In this document: in pieces, positions 26,406-34,398 of the stretch | Numbering within the stretch: position 1 is the stretch's first letter | How the letters are laid out: the number at the start of each line of letters is the position of its first letter | Assembly (NCBI GenBank): GCA_964508765.1 | Contig: CAZDVD010000003.1 | Location: 79,467 to 143,466 of the forward strand | Direction: 5' to 3' | Length of the DNA: 64,000 nucleotides | Origin: JABMPR01 sp964508765 | Lineage (GTDB): Bacteria; Fidelibacterota; UBA8477; JABMPR01 | The notes under the pieces: generated by a model | Told to the model about the DNA's origin: nothing | The model's input: only the letters and a program-made list of their open reading frames with translations | Databases searched by the model: none | Program-made: the position numbers and the translations under genes

Positions 26406-28133
26406 TTATTTCAGAAATGATGCGATTATACGACCTATATGGTCTTCAGAAAATTTACTGACATCGAAGACTTTATAGTCCAAACCCCATTTGGCAATAA
26501 CCGTATCCAATAGAGTAGGACGCACTGTCCAGATCATCCTGATCTTATTGTTGACCAAATCGTTCATACATTTACTCCAGCCCTGATCATTCAGCTCGAG
26601 ATGACCGATTTCGTCGATCACCGCGATGGTCTTAGGATTCCCAGTAGGAATCGATTCCAGAACCTTACAACCAAACTCGAGTCCGGGTTGGCGGAAATTA
26701 AAGGGTCCTGCTCTCAACTTTGAAACAGGGTCTTTTCGCTCACAGAGAAGTTCAGATACCTGACTTTGAATATCTACGATATAATAAGTATCCCTCTCAT
26801 TATCTACCCAGTTGCCATCAGAATAGAAGCCACAAAAATTGATTCCATCCAGACTTTTGTTTCTGATCAATGCTCTGACCATATTGGTTTTCCCATTCCC
26901 TGGATTACCCGTTAGAATAATGACTCTGGGTTTTTCGGAATAATGTTCAACACGTAAATCCTCCAGTGCAGCCAGTAATTGACTCAATGTCAAGAAGGGG
27001 TGTCTCCAAATTCTATCGATTTCAGAAACACGTTTTAAAAGGCGCGGTAAGACTTCGAAGGCTAGCGAGATTGAATCAAGCAGTACGCCCATCCCCATGC
27101 GGGTGAACCAGCCAATGATGACAGGATTTCGCATCTCGATACTCAGCGCTGAAAAGGTGAAGATCACCAGCAAAGCTCTGATTGCCATAGCAATCCCAGT
27201 TTCAAGTCCAACCACTAGCGATGCTGTGCTATCCCAGCCTCCCAGAAGTAATCCAGATAAGCCCATCATCGCGATCAGCTGAATCCAGAGCTGGGGTCGC
27301 TTTAAGCGTTTTAGAGACCTGTTATACCTGAAAATATTGAGAGTAACGTAGGTGATGACCAGAAATCCACTTTGAGGAATAGAAAATGTATCCAGGTAGG
27401 TAAGACCCAGGATAAGGATCAAAAAGTTTACTAGAAATAACAATATTGAGTAGGGTTGTGTTGCCGAGGCAACCAGGAGATTCTCCTTCTTCGGTGAAGG
27501 TTCAAATTGGGATTCAGGGAAAGCGATTGAACGTTGAGGTTGAATTTTTCTGTAAGCCAATCCAGCGACCAGGGCACCAAAGCTTAGATCGACAATAAAG
27601 ATAGCTATTACTAGATCAAAGGGTGCATCGCCTTGAAATTTAAAACTTCTGGAAGCCATGAAGTAGAGTTGTTCATAGAGTTTAACAAAATCTGGACCGT
27701 AGGTCATAAGGAGCACAAAAATTTTCTGAAATAGACTCCAGGAAACCGCCAGAGCTCCTCCCAGTAGGAATCCCGGCCATTTACCCCTGAAAAGGCGTAC
27801 AAATATTTCCAGGATTAGACCTTCCATGAAGATGCCCACCATAGGACCAAAAATGATAGCCGAAGGGGAAATGGATTTCATGGCTGCTGTGACCAGGGCA
27901 GTACGCCAAAACAGACCCCTGTCTGGCCACAACTTGTAGCCATTAATCATGAGAATCAATCCCAGGGATGCCAGAAAAGTCCCTGCAAAGGGTATATGCA
28001 AGTTATGGAGAAAACTACCCAGGATGATTTCGATGGATGCCCAGAGACTGCCAAGCATGGCGGCTTTGAGCCAGATGTCAGGTAGAATATTGCCTTTTGG
28101 TCGGGAGCGCTTTTTTAAATCGATAGCACTCAT
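26406..28133 (-). CDS. Polytopic membrane protein fused to a THEP1-like P-loop NTPase
   Basis: A 575-residue protein with two halves. Residues 1-390 are mostly membrane: a first bundle (about 20-200) with the small-residue-rich helices of ECF-transporter substrate-binding (S) components, and a second (about 225-390) whose last part (AMAIRALLVIFTFSALSIEMRN... AFEVLPRLLKRV) recalls the EcfT/CbiQ coupling protein. Residues 400-575 are a P-loop NTPase with Walker A GNPGNGKT (409-416) and Walker B VIDEIGHLEL (505-514). They end with the HIGRIIASFLK tail of THEP1-type nucleotide phosphatases. The domain matches to S and T parts are by eye. It may couple NTP hydrolysis to uptake of a small compound. 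I know no established function. Confidence 0.6.
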   Translation of the reverse strand: MSAIDLKKRSRPKGNILPDIWLKAAMLGSLWASIEIILGSFLHNLHIPFAGTFLASLGLILMINGYKLWPDRGLFWRTALVTAAMKSISPSAIIFGPMVGIFMEGLILEIFVRLFRGKWPGFLLGGALAVSWSLFQKIFVLLMTYGPDFVKLYEQLYFMASRSFKFQGDAPFDLVIAIFIVDLSFGALVAGLAYRKIQPQRSIAFPESQFEPSPKKENLLVASATQPYSILLFLVNFLILILGLTYLDTFSIPQSGFLVITYVTLNIFRYNRSLKRLKRPQLWIQLIAMMGLSGLLLGGWDSTASLVVGLETGIAMAIRALLVIFTFSALSIEMRNPVIIGWFTRMGMGVLLDSISLAFEVLPRLLKRVSEIDRIWRHPFLTLSQLLAALEDLRVEHYSEKPRVIILTGNPGNGKTNMVRALIRNKSLDGINFCGFYSDGNWVDNERDTYYIVDIQSQVSELLCERKDPVSKLRAGPFNFRQPGLEFGCKVLESIPTGNPKTIAVIDEIGHLELNDQGWSKCMNDLVNNKIRMIWTVRPTLLDTVIAKWGLDYKVFDVSKFSEDHIGRIIASFLK

Positions 28134-28341
28134 CGGCTACACGATTCGTGGTAAAACTTTTTTAATAACATGACTTCTCTTTCCAAATACGGGAGCTGAT
28201 TTCCTCATTTCCAAGAAAACCGTGTCGGTCTCAGATCATATCCAATGTGGACGTAGACCTTTCGACTAGGAGATTTTATGTTTTTCTAATAAATATGACA
28301 AGCAATCTTTAAAAGCCTGGTTAATCTAAGGTAGGATTGCC

Positions 28342-28494
28342 ATGAACAAAATAAATCAACGACTAAATCTTTTATATCGATTACATCGGAATGGATTGAA
28401 AGATCAGTATTCTACAAAAGCATGCATTTTGGCAGAATTTATGCAGGTTCCTAATTATAACTTGATAACTAAGAAGGAGATATATAATGGGTAA
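28342..28494 (+). CDS. Possible 50-residue small protein overlapping rubrerythrin start
   Basis: An ATG at 28342 preceded by AGGTAGG opens 50 codons (MNKINQRLNLLYRLHRNGLK and onward) and stops at 28492-28494, eight bases inside the rubrerythrin gene. The peptide is basic, with no known family. It could be a leader peptide coupled to rubrerythrin translation. The evidence is only the RBS-like sequence and overlap. The 200 bases upstream (28134-28341) hold no gene I can support. Confidence 0.25.
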   Translation: MNKINQRLNLLYRLHRNGLKDQYSTKACILAEFMQVPNYNLITKKEIYNG

Positions 28495-29065
28495 AAGTGT
28501 TAGAGGTACTCAAACCGAAAAAAATCTACTGATTGCTTTCGCAGGTGAATCACAGGCTAGAAATAGGTACACCTATTTTGCCAGTGCTGCCAAGAAAGAG
28601 GGTTTGGTTCAGATTTCACAGATCTTTACTGAAACCGCCAATCAGGAAAAAGAACACGCCAAACGTTTCTTTAAATTTTTGGAAGGCGGCGAATTAGAAG
28701 TCACCGAGACGTTTCCTGCTGGAAAAATTGGCACCACTCTGGAAAATCTAAAGGCAGCCGCTGCAGGTGAAGAATACGAATGGACCACCATGTATCCAGA
28801 ATTTGCTAAAATCGCTCGTGAAGAAGGCTTGAATGCTGTAGCGATTGCTTTTGAGGCCATCTCAATCGCTGAAAAGCAACACGATAAGAGATATGTTGAT
28901 CTGGCCAAGAACCTGGAAGAAGGTCGCGTGTTCAAGCGCAATGGCAAAGTGGTCTGGCGCTGTATCAACTGTGGCTATCTCCATGAAGGCGAAGATGCCC
29001 CCAAAGCATGCCCAGCCTGTCTACACCCACAGGCGTATTTTGAGCTCCTCGGTGAAAACTGGTAA
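28487..29065 (+). CDS. rbr: Rubrerythrin
   Basis: The 192-residue protein has an N-terminal ferritin-like four-helix di-iron domain (LLIAFAGESQARNRYTYFA and ANQEKEHAKRFFKFL, then AEKQHDKRYVDLAKNL) and a C-terminal rubredoxin iron site with C159, C162, C175 and C178. It reduces hydrogen peroxide using electrons from rubredoxin or a flavoprotein and protects against oxidative stress. Length is standard. The RBS AAGGAGA lies 6 bases before the ATG. A strong terminator follows at 29087. Confidence 0.95.
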   Translation: MGKSVRGTQTEKNLLIAFAGESQARNRYTYFASAAKKEGLVQISQIFTETANQEKEHAKRFFKFLEGGELEVTETFPAGKIGTTLENLKAAAAGEEYEWTTMYPEFAKIAREEGLNAVAIAFEAISIAEKQHDKRYVDLAKNLEEGRVFKRNGKVVWRCINCGYLHEGEDAPKACPACLHPQAYFELLGENW

Positions 29066-29086
29066 ACCATTAAGTCAGTGAATATT

Positions 29087-29115
29087 AAAAGAGCTCTCTT
29101 TTGGAGGGCTCTTTT
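29087..29115. terminator. Terminator after rubrerythrin
   Basis: AAAAGAGCTCTC and GAGGGCTCTTTT form a 12-bp stem (one G-U) around TTTTG, with T-runs after it in the rightward sense. It also faces the leftward gene ending at 29120, so it can serve both. Confidence 0.85.
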
Positions 29116-29119
29116 AGTT

Positions 29120-29509
29120 TTATTTGGTAACTCGAAATTGTGTGGCTCTTGGATGTCTTTCAATATCCATCCATACCCACCCTGCCAGCAGACAAATGAG
29201 AGTTAATACTCCCACAATTGGGTGAGAAAGAATTTGCGGGGATATGCCACTATAGCCAAGCATGTTCTGAGAGATGGACGCAATCATCTGGGCCAGGGGT
29301 GTCCAGAAAAACATGACCAAACCTGCACCCCATAAAATCAGGATGGCATTTAGTATGAATGAGAACCGATCTAGAGAATGGCTTGGGACCAGTGAAATCT
29401 CTGTAGGGATTGCCATGAGTTGTTTTTCGAGATGTGTAGGAGGGCTTTCCCACGATTTCTCAAGCAAGGTGTCAATGACATCTCGTTTATGTGAATTTTC
29501 AGGTCTCAT
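29120..29509 (-). CDS. Two-helix membrane protein, possible anti-sigma factor
   Basis: A 129-residue protein: a hydrophilic N-terminal part (residues 1-45), then two membrane helices (about 47-70 and 95-115), then a short tail (DIERHPRATQFRVTK). Its gene overlaps the end of the ECF sigma gene by 11 bases. That placement and the soluble-plus-membrane layout are typical of anti-sigma factors, but the zinc-binding HxxxCxxC motif of ZAS-type anti-sigmas is absent. It may be a non-zinc anti-sigma or just a co-transcribed membrane protein. Confidence 0.6.
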   Translation of the reverse strand: MRPENSHKRDVIDTLLEKSWESPPTHLEKQLMAIPTEISLVPSHSLDRFSFILNAILILWGAGLVMFFWTPLAQMIASISQNMLGYSGISPQILSHPIVGVLTLICLLAGWVWMDIERHPRATQFRVTK

Positions 29510-30050
29510 CGTAGACCTCCTTTAATAATTGTCTCAAATTGACTTTGGCTCTGCGAATATGTGATTTTACTGTGTTCAGGGGAATATTCATTATATCTGC
29601 CACTTCCGAGTATTGGAATTCTTTCAAATAATACAATGTGATGGCATCAGATTGAAGGGGAGGTAAGGCTGATATCGCTCGTCTGATTTCATCCTTTTGA
29701 ACATCCCTCATGAAAATTTCCTGAACATCCCCATGCTCTTCAATAGGCTCCAAATCGGCTCGATCATTAAGAGGAACCGTATTTAATGAGATCCGAGACT
29801 CCTTTTTAATCATGGTGTGACATACATTTAATGCAATTCTATATATCCATGTCCCAAGCTGTGATTCATCTCTGAAATTGTGTAGACCCTTGTAAACTCG
29901 GATAAAAGTGACCTGACAAATATCCTCTGCCAGGGTGACCTGATTGCATTTCATGAGAGCCAGATTATAAATACGATCAGCATGATCCTTCACAATTTCA
30001 TGGAACACTTGCTCCGCTTTGTTTTGTGCTTTTGGAATCATATTGATCAT
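29499..30050 (-). CDS. ECF-family RNA polymerase sigma factor
   Basis: A 183-residue sigma factor with region 2 (ADRIYNLALMKCNQVTLAEDICQVTFIRVYKGLHNFRDESQLGTWIYRIALNVC) and region 4 (LPPLQSDAITLYYLKEFQYSEVADIMNIPLNTVKSHIRRAKVNLRQLL). It directs polymerase to a stress- or envelope-responsive regulon. The promoter before it mirrors the one before the opposite gene, so it probably turns on its own transcription. The start is ATG 30050 (leaderless if the predicted promoter is used) or ATG 30041. The overlapping next gene may be its anti-sigma factor. Confidence 0.92.
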   Translation of the reverse strand: MINMIPKAQNKAEQVFHEIVKDHADRIYNLALMKCNQVTLAEDICQVTFIRVYKGLHNFRDESQLGTWIYRIALNVCHTMIKKESRISLNTVPLNDRADLEPIEEHGDVQEIFMRDVQKDEIRRAISALPPLQSDAITLYYLKEFQYSEVADIMNIPLNTVKSHIRRAKVNLRQLLKEVYDET

Positions 30051-30058
30051 ATTAATAC

Positions 30059-30089
30059 TTAGACCCAGAATAATGGCAATTTGTTGCAG
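30059..30089 (-). promoter_or_regulatory. Predicted ECF promoter for the sigma gene (left half of divergent pair)
   Basis: Read leftward: CTGCAACAAAT, ten bases, CTGGGTCTAA. GCAAC and GTCTAA are 18 bases apart, close to the classic ECF pattern GGAAC-N17-GTCTAA. The expected transcription start falls within about 10 bases of the sigma gene, so its message is nearly leaderless. The right half at 30129 has identical 11- and 10-base arms. Confidence 0.65.
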
Positions 30090-30128
30090 GTAGTCTAAAA
30101 ATAATATTTAAAAAAAAACAGCCAAATA

Positions 30129-30159
30129 CTGCAACAAATACAATCCGCCCTGGGTCTAA
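30129..30159 (+). promoter_or_regulatory. Predicted ECF promoter for the small membrane gene (right half of divergent pair)
   Basis: CTGCAACAAAT at 30129-30139, then ten unrelated bases, then CTGGGTCTAA at 30150-30159. The -10-like GTCTAA is 18 bases after the -35-like GCAAC. The two arms match the left half exactly in inverted orientation, while spacers differ, which argues for selection on the elements. The gene starts 40 bases after the -10 element. Confidence 0.65.
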
Positions 30160-30198
30160 TACCACGATGAACTTAAAATCTATATAAAGGAGAATAAA

Positions 30199-30555
30199 AT
30201 GGGTCACGCAATGGAAGCTTTTATTCCAATCACAATGTTTTTAGTCACCGGCGGTGTTGTAATCGCAGCTATGATTTTTAGAAACCAAAAGAGAAAAACA
30301 GAGAGTGTTGAAATACTTGCTGCCCTCGAAAAAGGTGTGGAAGTTAAATTCCCAGATGTAAACAATAATCGCCTCTTACCTGGTCTCATATGGCTCTTCC
30401 TAGGCATTATCATGACTATCGGCCTGGCTGTGTCCATCCCCGATGATGTCCCCTCTGGAATGTGGGTCTGGGGCTTGATCCCCGTTGCAGTGGGAGCAGC
30501 CTACCTTATCGTTTATCGCATCGAAGAACAAAAAGGAGATTCTGAAGAGAACTAG
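30199..30555 (+). CDS. Small membrane protein (DUF6249-like), ECF sigma target
   Basis: A 118-residue protein with an N-terminal helix (AFIPITMFLVTGGVVIAAMIF), a basic loop (RNQKRKTESVEILAALEKGVEV), and two further helices (PGLIWLFLGIIMTIGLAVSI and WGLIPVAVGAAYLIVY). It resembles DUF6249-type proteins, which I recall often lie beside ECF sigma genes. Its divergent promoter matches the sigma gene's own, so it is probably a regulon member or a partner. The function is unknown. The RBS AAAGGAGA lies 6 bases before the ATG. Confidence 0.75.
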   Translation: MGHAMEAFIPITMFLVTGGVVIAAMIFRNQKRKTESVEILAALEKGVEVKFPDVNNNRLLPGLIWLFLGIIMTIGLAVSIPDDVPSGMWVWGLIPVAVGAAYLIVYRIEEQKGDSEEN

Positions 30556-30587
30556 TCAACTCTCAGATATTATCCTTTTCATATGAA

Positions 30588-30615
30588 AAGAAGGTAGGGG
30601 TCCTGCCTTCTTTTT
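30588..30615 (+). terminator. Terminator after the DUF6249-like gene
   Basis: AAGAAGGTAGG and CCTGCCTTCTT form an 11-bp stem (one G-U) around GGT, followed by a T-run. Between it and the TonB receptor gene (30616-30897) I see no supported gene; one 40-codon frame ending at 30781 lacks a start or match. Confidence 0.85.
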
Positions 30616-30897
30616 GTTTATCGCAGGATAGACATGTTAAACTCGATTAATTTCAGGTTCTTCGATTAAAAGTTACCCCCCTCAGGTTAAAGATTACATT
30701 CGCCCCATGTTGAGCCGGAAGCATGAAGTGAATGTACCTGTCTACCTGGCAATACTCTCCAAGTGGGATGTGAAAGCTTAAATGCCAATAACGCGCATAA
30801 CGCTCATATTTTATTTGCGTCTTGGCAATTCAGGATTAACATGTTGGTGTGAGTAAACAGTCCTGAAAATAAATGGCTGACAAAGAAAGATGACTGA

Positions 30898-33258
30898 ATG
30901 AAAAGAAATATCCTGTTGAGTTTGACCCTGATAATGTCATTCCTTACAGTGGACCAGAGTGTTGCCCAGTCCAGATCTGGTAGAATAAATGGAGTGCTTC
31001 GTGATGCCGATACAGGTGAACCACTACTGTATGCCAATGTAACCTTAAAAGGTACTGGAATCGGAGCAGCCAGTGATATCGCTGGATACTATATCATTCC
31101 TGGCATACCGGCTGGCAATTATACCATGTTAGTCACTGTGATAGGCCACGAACGTACCGAGCGGGAAATCTCTGTTGTTGCCGGCCTTGAGCAACGTCAG
31201 GATTTTGAGATTAAACCCATTTCTATAGAAGGTGAGGAAGTTGTTGTCACCGGGGAAAGACAACGCTTCGAGAAGCAGATCGAAGTCAGTGCTGTCAGTC
31301 TTTCCATGCGAGATGTGAAAGTCATACCAGCCTTTGTAGAAGCTGATATTTTCCGGACACTCCAATTGCTTCCAGGCGTCCAATCATCCAGTGATTTTTC
31401 ATCCGCTCTGGTCGTCCGTGGAGGGAGTCCCGATGAAAACCTCATCATGCTGGACGGAATTGAAATTTACAATCCCTTCCATCTCGGTGGTGTGTTTTCC
31501 ACCTTTAATGCAGATGCTATTGCTGATGCAGAATTCCTGGCTGGTGGATTTCCCGCTAGATATGGCAATCGCATATCCTCTGTTTTGAGCATTACTGGAC
31601 GTGAAGGTGACTCAAAACACAATAAACTTTTTGAGGGAAAACCCATGGGTGAATACTTCGATGTGAGCCAACTCCGTGGTGAAGTGAACTTGCTCAGCTC
31701 CAAACTTCTGGCTGAAGGTCCTATTGGCAAAGGTTCCTGGATGTTCTCTGGTCGACGAACCTATTTTGATCAAATCGCACGTCTATACTACTGGGCCAAG
31801 GACGAACCCATGGACTGGAAATACTATTTTTATGATTTCCAAGGGAAGGTCATCCAAAATATCAACCCCACCAACCGCTTGAGCTTTTCCCATTACAAGG
31901 GCAAGGATCGCATTGCCTTTGAATTGGAGCAATCTGAGTCTGAGGTTGACTTTGGTTGGAACTGGGGCAACTCAACAAAAAGTATTGAATGGCGCTGGAT
32001 CCCAAACTCGAAATTTGTCTCAACGCTGTCCGCTGCGAATACCACCTATGAATTTGATGTGAATTTATCCTACGCATCCATTGACAGTAATGGAAGTAGT
32101 GCTGAGAACCAATTTGTTGTTTACAATCAGATTGATGATTGGACGGTTAAGGAGAATCTGGATTGGTTTATTTCACCAGCACATACAGTGACCCTGGGAT
32201 TTGAAGCGAAAGATTTGGGTGTGAGGTTCAATATTGGGGATGGCGATATATCTTTTATTGATGAAAAAGAAAACAATATCATCTACAGTGGTATTATTCA
32301 GGAAAAATGGCAACCCAATCCAGTGATTATGTTGCAGACCGGTTTGCGTATTTCCAGATATTCGGCCCATGAAGAACCCTATTACGAGCCACGTCTTGGC
32401 TTTAAGTATTTACTCAATACCAATCTTGCTCTCAAGGGAGCCTGGGGAAAATACAATCAATTCATTTTTACTGCCCAGGATGAGGATGCCATCCTGAGTA
32501 TTGTGGATTTCTGGAACCCCATCCCCAAGAATTACAAGGCAAAATCCGTTGAGCATTACATCCTTGGACTTGAACAATGGCTTGGTGAAGGGTGGTTCGC
32601 CAGCGTCGAAGGTTATTACAAGCCCTACAGCAATACCCTGGTAATCAATCCAAACCAAAATTTTATTGATCCCGATGATGACTATACTGAAGGAACTGCT
32701 GAAGTATATGGGACCGAGTTTCTTCTGAAAAAGAATGCTGGTAAGGTGACTGGCTGGCTGGGTGTCTCTTACATGAATAGCTCCCAGGAATTTGATTTTA
32801 ATGGTGACGGTCAGATTATTGAGAGTGACGGTGAGATTTATAAATCCAAATATGATCAACCCTATTCAGTCAATCTGGTTGTGAGCTATGCCGCTTCAAA
32901 GAAAAACAACTTTGGTCTTACGCTGAGTAGTAGTAGTTCAAATTTGTATACCCCAACCGTTGGGTATATCTACACCCAGAATGGCTCCACCTTTGACTTT
33001 AGTAACCCCTACACAAATCTTAAAGAGATAAAGGGTGATCGCAATTCAGCTCGCTATCCAGATTATTTCAGGGTGGATGTAAGCTATTCCAGGGCTATCA
33101 ATCCTTTCAATATTGAGGGCTTGTTCAAGATTCAGGTTATAAATGTAACCAACCATTTTAATACCTTTGTCTATAACTGGGATCTGTCGGCTGGAACCGT
33201 GGAAGGCGTTGGCATGTTTCCATTTCTACCAACCTTTGGCGTTGAGTTCAAATTTTAG
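30898..33258 (+). CDS. TonB-dependent outer-membrane receptor with carboxypeptidase-regulatory-like domain
   Basis: The 786-residue protein has a signal peptide (NILLSLTLIMSFLTVDQSVAQ), a carboxypeptidase-regulatory-like beta-sandwich (about 28-110, GRINGVLRDADTGEPLLYANV), a plug (about 125-230, VEADIFRTLQLLPGVQSSSDFSSALVVRGGSPDENLIMLDGIEIYNP) and a beta-barrel to the end (PFLPTFGVEFKF). It imports a large substrate across the outer membrane using TonB energy. The layout is that of FCB-group transporters. The next gene encodes a lipoprotein, likely its surface partner. The cargo cannot be told. Confidence 0.92.
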   Translation: MKRNILLSLTLIMSFLTVDQSVAQSRSGRINGVLRDADTGEPLLYANVTLKGTGIGAASDIAGYYIIPGIPAGNYTMLVTVIGHERTEREISVVAGLEQRQDFEIKPISIEGEEVVVTGERQRFEKQIEVSAVSLSMRDVKVIPAFVEADIFRTLQLLPGVQSSSDFSSALVVRGGSPDENLIMLDGIEIYNPFHLGGVFSTFNADAIADAEFLAGGFPARYGNRISSVLSITGREGDSKHNKLFEGKPMGEYFDVSQLRGEVNLLSSKLLAEGPIGKGSWMFSGRRTYFDQIARLYYWAKDEPMDWKYYFYDFQGKVIQNINPTNRLSFSHYKGKDRIAFELEQSESEVDFGWNWGNSTKSIEWRWIPNSKFVSTLSAANTTYEFDVNLSYASIDSNGSSAENQFVVYNQIDDWTVKENLDWFISPAHTVTLGFEAKDLGVRFNIGDGDISFIDEKENNIIYSGIIQEKWQPNPVIMLQTGLRISRYSAHEEPYYEPRLGFKYLLNTNLALKGAWGKYNQFIFTAQDEDAILSIVDFWNPIPKNYKAKSVEHYILGLEQWLGEGWFASVEGYYKPYSNTLVINPNQNFIDPDDDYTEGTAEVYGTEFLLKKNAGKVTGWLGVSYMNSSQEFDFNGDGQIIESDGEIYKSKYDQPYSVNLVVSYAASKKNNFGLTLSSSSSNLYTPTVGYIYTQNGSTFDFSNPYTNLKEIKGDRNSARYPDYFRVDVSYSRAINPFNIEGLFKIQVINVTNHFNTFVYNWDLSAGTVEGVGMFPFLPTFGVEFKF

Positions 33259-33267
33259 GTGATGAAG

Positions 33268-34398
33268 ATGAAAAAAACATATAGAAGAAACTTAGTCGTT
33301 CTCCCCTTGTTACTATTTGTGCTTGGAGCTTGCACTGAGGAATTAAGTATTGCTGACTTCGCAGATGATTTTGAAAACTATGAAGTTGAATTGAGGATTG
33401 AAGGAATTCTGGATCATTCTGACTTTTCCAATTCCATTATACGTGTTGATCGAACCATTCTGGTGACGGATACTTCATTGTTTAACGGGATCGATGACAA
33501 TGGTGACTGGGAAAGCTACACGGATGAAAATGGTAATGGTCGCTGGGATGAAGGCGAACCCTTGAACGATGACGTGGGTGGACAATATCAGGGACCTGAG
33601 CTACCGCCTCTGGGGCAGGGAAATGGAATTCCCGATCCAGGCGAACCCCATGTGGATGATTACATTGAAGTATTGCCAAAGATTCATGACTCCACCATGG
33701 TGTCAGTGGTTCTCAGAGATGCCATGAGTTCAATCTTAGTAGCTGAATTTGTCTGGAAATCCAGAGCTGCGACCTTTGATGTGAGCTATGGACCCGGCGG
33801 TCCACCTGATGTGGCTGCACAGAATCCATATATCACATATACCTATGGGGGGTATGTACCTGATATTCCTTATGCCAATGTAGAACTGGATTCAAGTATG
33901 CAGTATACGGTTGAAATAACCACTTCCTCTAGGAAGATAATTTCTGCAACCACTGACATCATTGCTGCCCCTCAAAATTTGAATTGGGAAAATACGACCT
34001 GGGTAAATGATACACTGGTTACACCGGCAAATAATTATGCTTACATGACCTGGAACAATCCTCAGGATTCATTTTTTGGTGCGCTAAAATTGGATCTTTA
34101 TTTTCGACCAGATTCCATCAAAGGATTCTATGCCTATACGAAAGCGGCCATCCAGGAAGATAAGGAAACAGGTTTACCCCTTTTTCAACAAAGCTTCGTC
34201 GGGTATCCCCTGGGGATGTATCATTTGACGGTGAGTAGTTTAAACAATAGTTATGGCAACTATATCTATACGGGCTTGCCTCTTGGAGACAGGGAAATAT
34301 CTAACTGGAGGGACCAGGATGGGAATGTGGTATTGGGAAATCTAGGCTCAAAATCTTCCATTACCTTTTATCTACGCTTGGCTTCGGTGACTGGGTAA
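33268..34398 (+). CDS. Lipoprotein partner of TonB receptor with Asp-rich Ca-binding-like segment
   Basis: ATG 33268 is best placed 5 bases after AGGTGA; GTG and ATG starts 6-9 bases upstream are also in frame. A signal with lipobox LFVLGAC is followed by a 350-residue region. It resembles DUF4249-type proteins that follow TonB receptors in Bacteroidetes. Residues about 75-95 hold a DDNGDWESYTDENGNG segment, an EF-hand/thrombospondin-3-like acidic repeat that may bind calcium. The gene lies 9 bases after the receptor stop and its 3' end overlaps the convergent EpmA gene by 31 bases. The function is inferred only from its place. Confidence 0.75.
   Translation: MKKTYRRNLVVLPLLLFVLGACTEELSIADFADDFENYEVELRIEGILDHSDFSNSIIRVDRTILVTDTSLFNGIDDNGDWESYTDENGNGRWDEGEPLNDDVGGQYQGPELPPLGQGNGIPDPGEPHVDDYIEVLPKIHDSTMVSVVLRDAMSSILVAEFVWKSRAATFDVSYGPGGPPDVAAQNPYITYTYGGYVPDIPYANVELDSSMQYTVEITTSSRKIISATTDIIAAPQNLNWENTTWVNDTLVTPANNYAYMTWNNPQDSFFGALKLDLYFRPDSIKGFYAYTKAAIQEDKETGLPLFQQSFVGYPLGMYHLTVSSLNNSYGNYIYTGLPLGDREISNWRDQDGNVVLGNLGSKSSITFYLRLASVTG

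Noticed and set aside
30662..30781. 40-codon open frame before the TonB receptor
   Set aside because: It has no start codon with an RBS, no recognised family and could be chance or decayed sequence.
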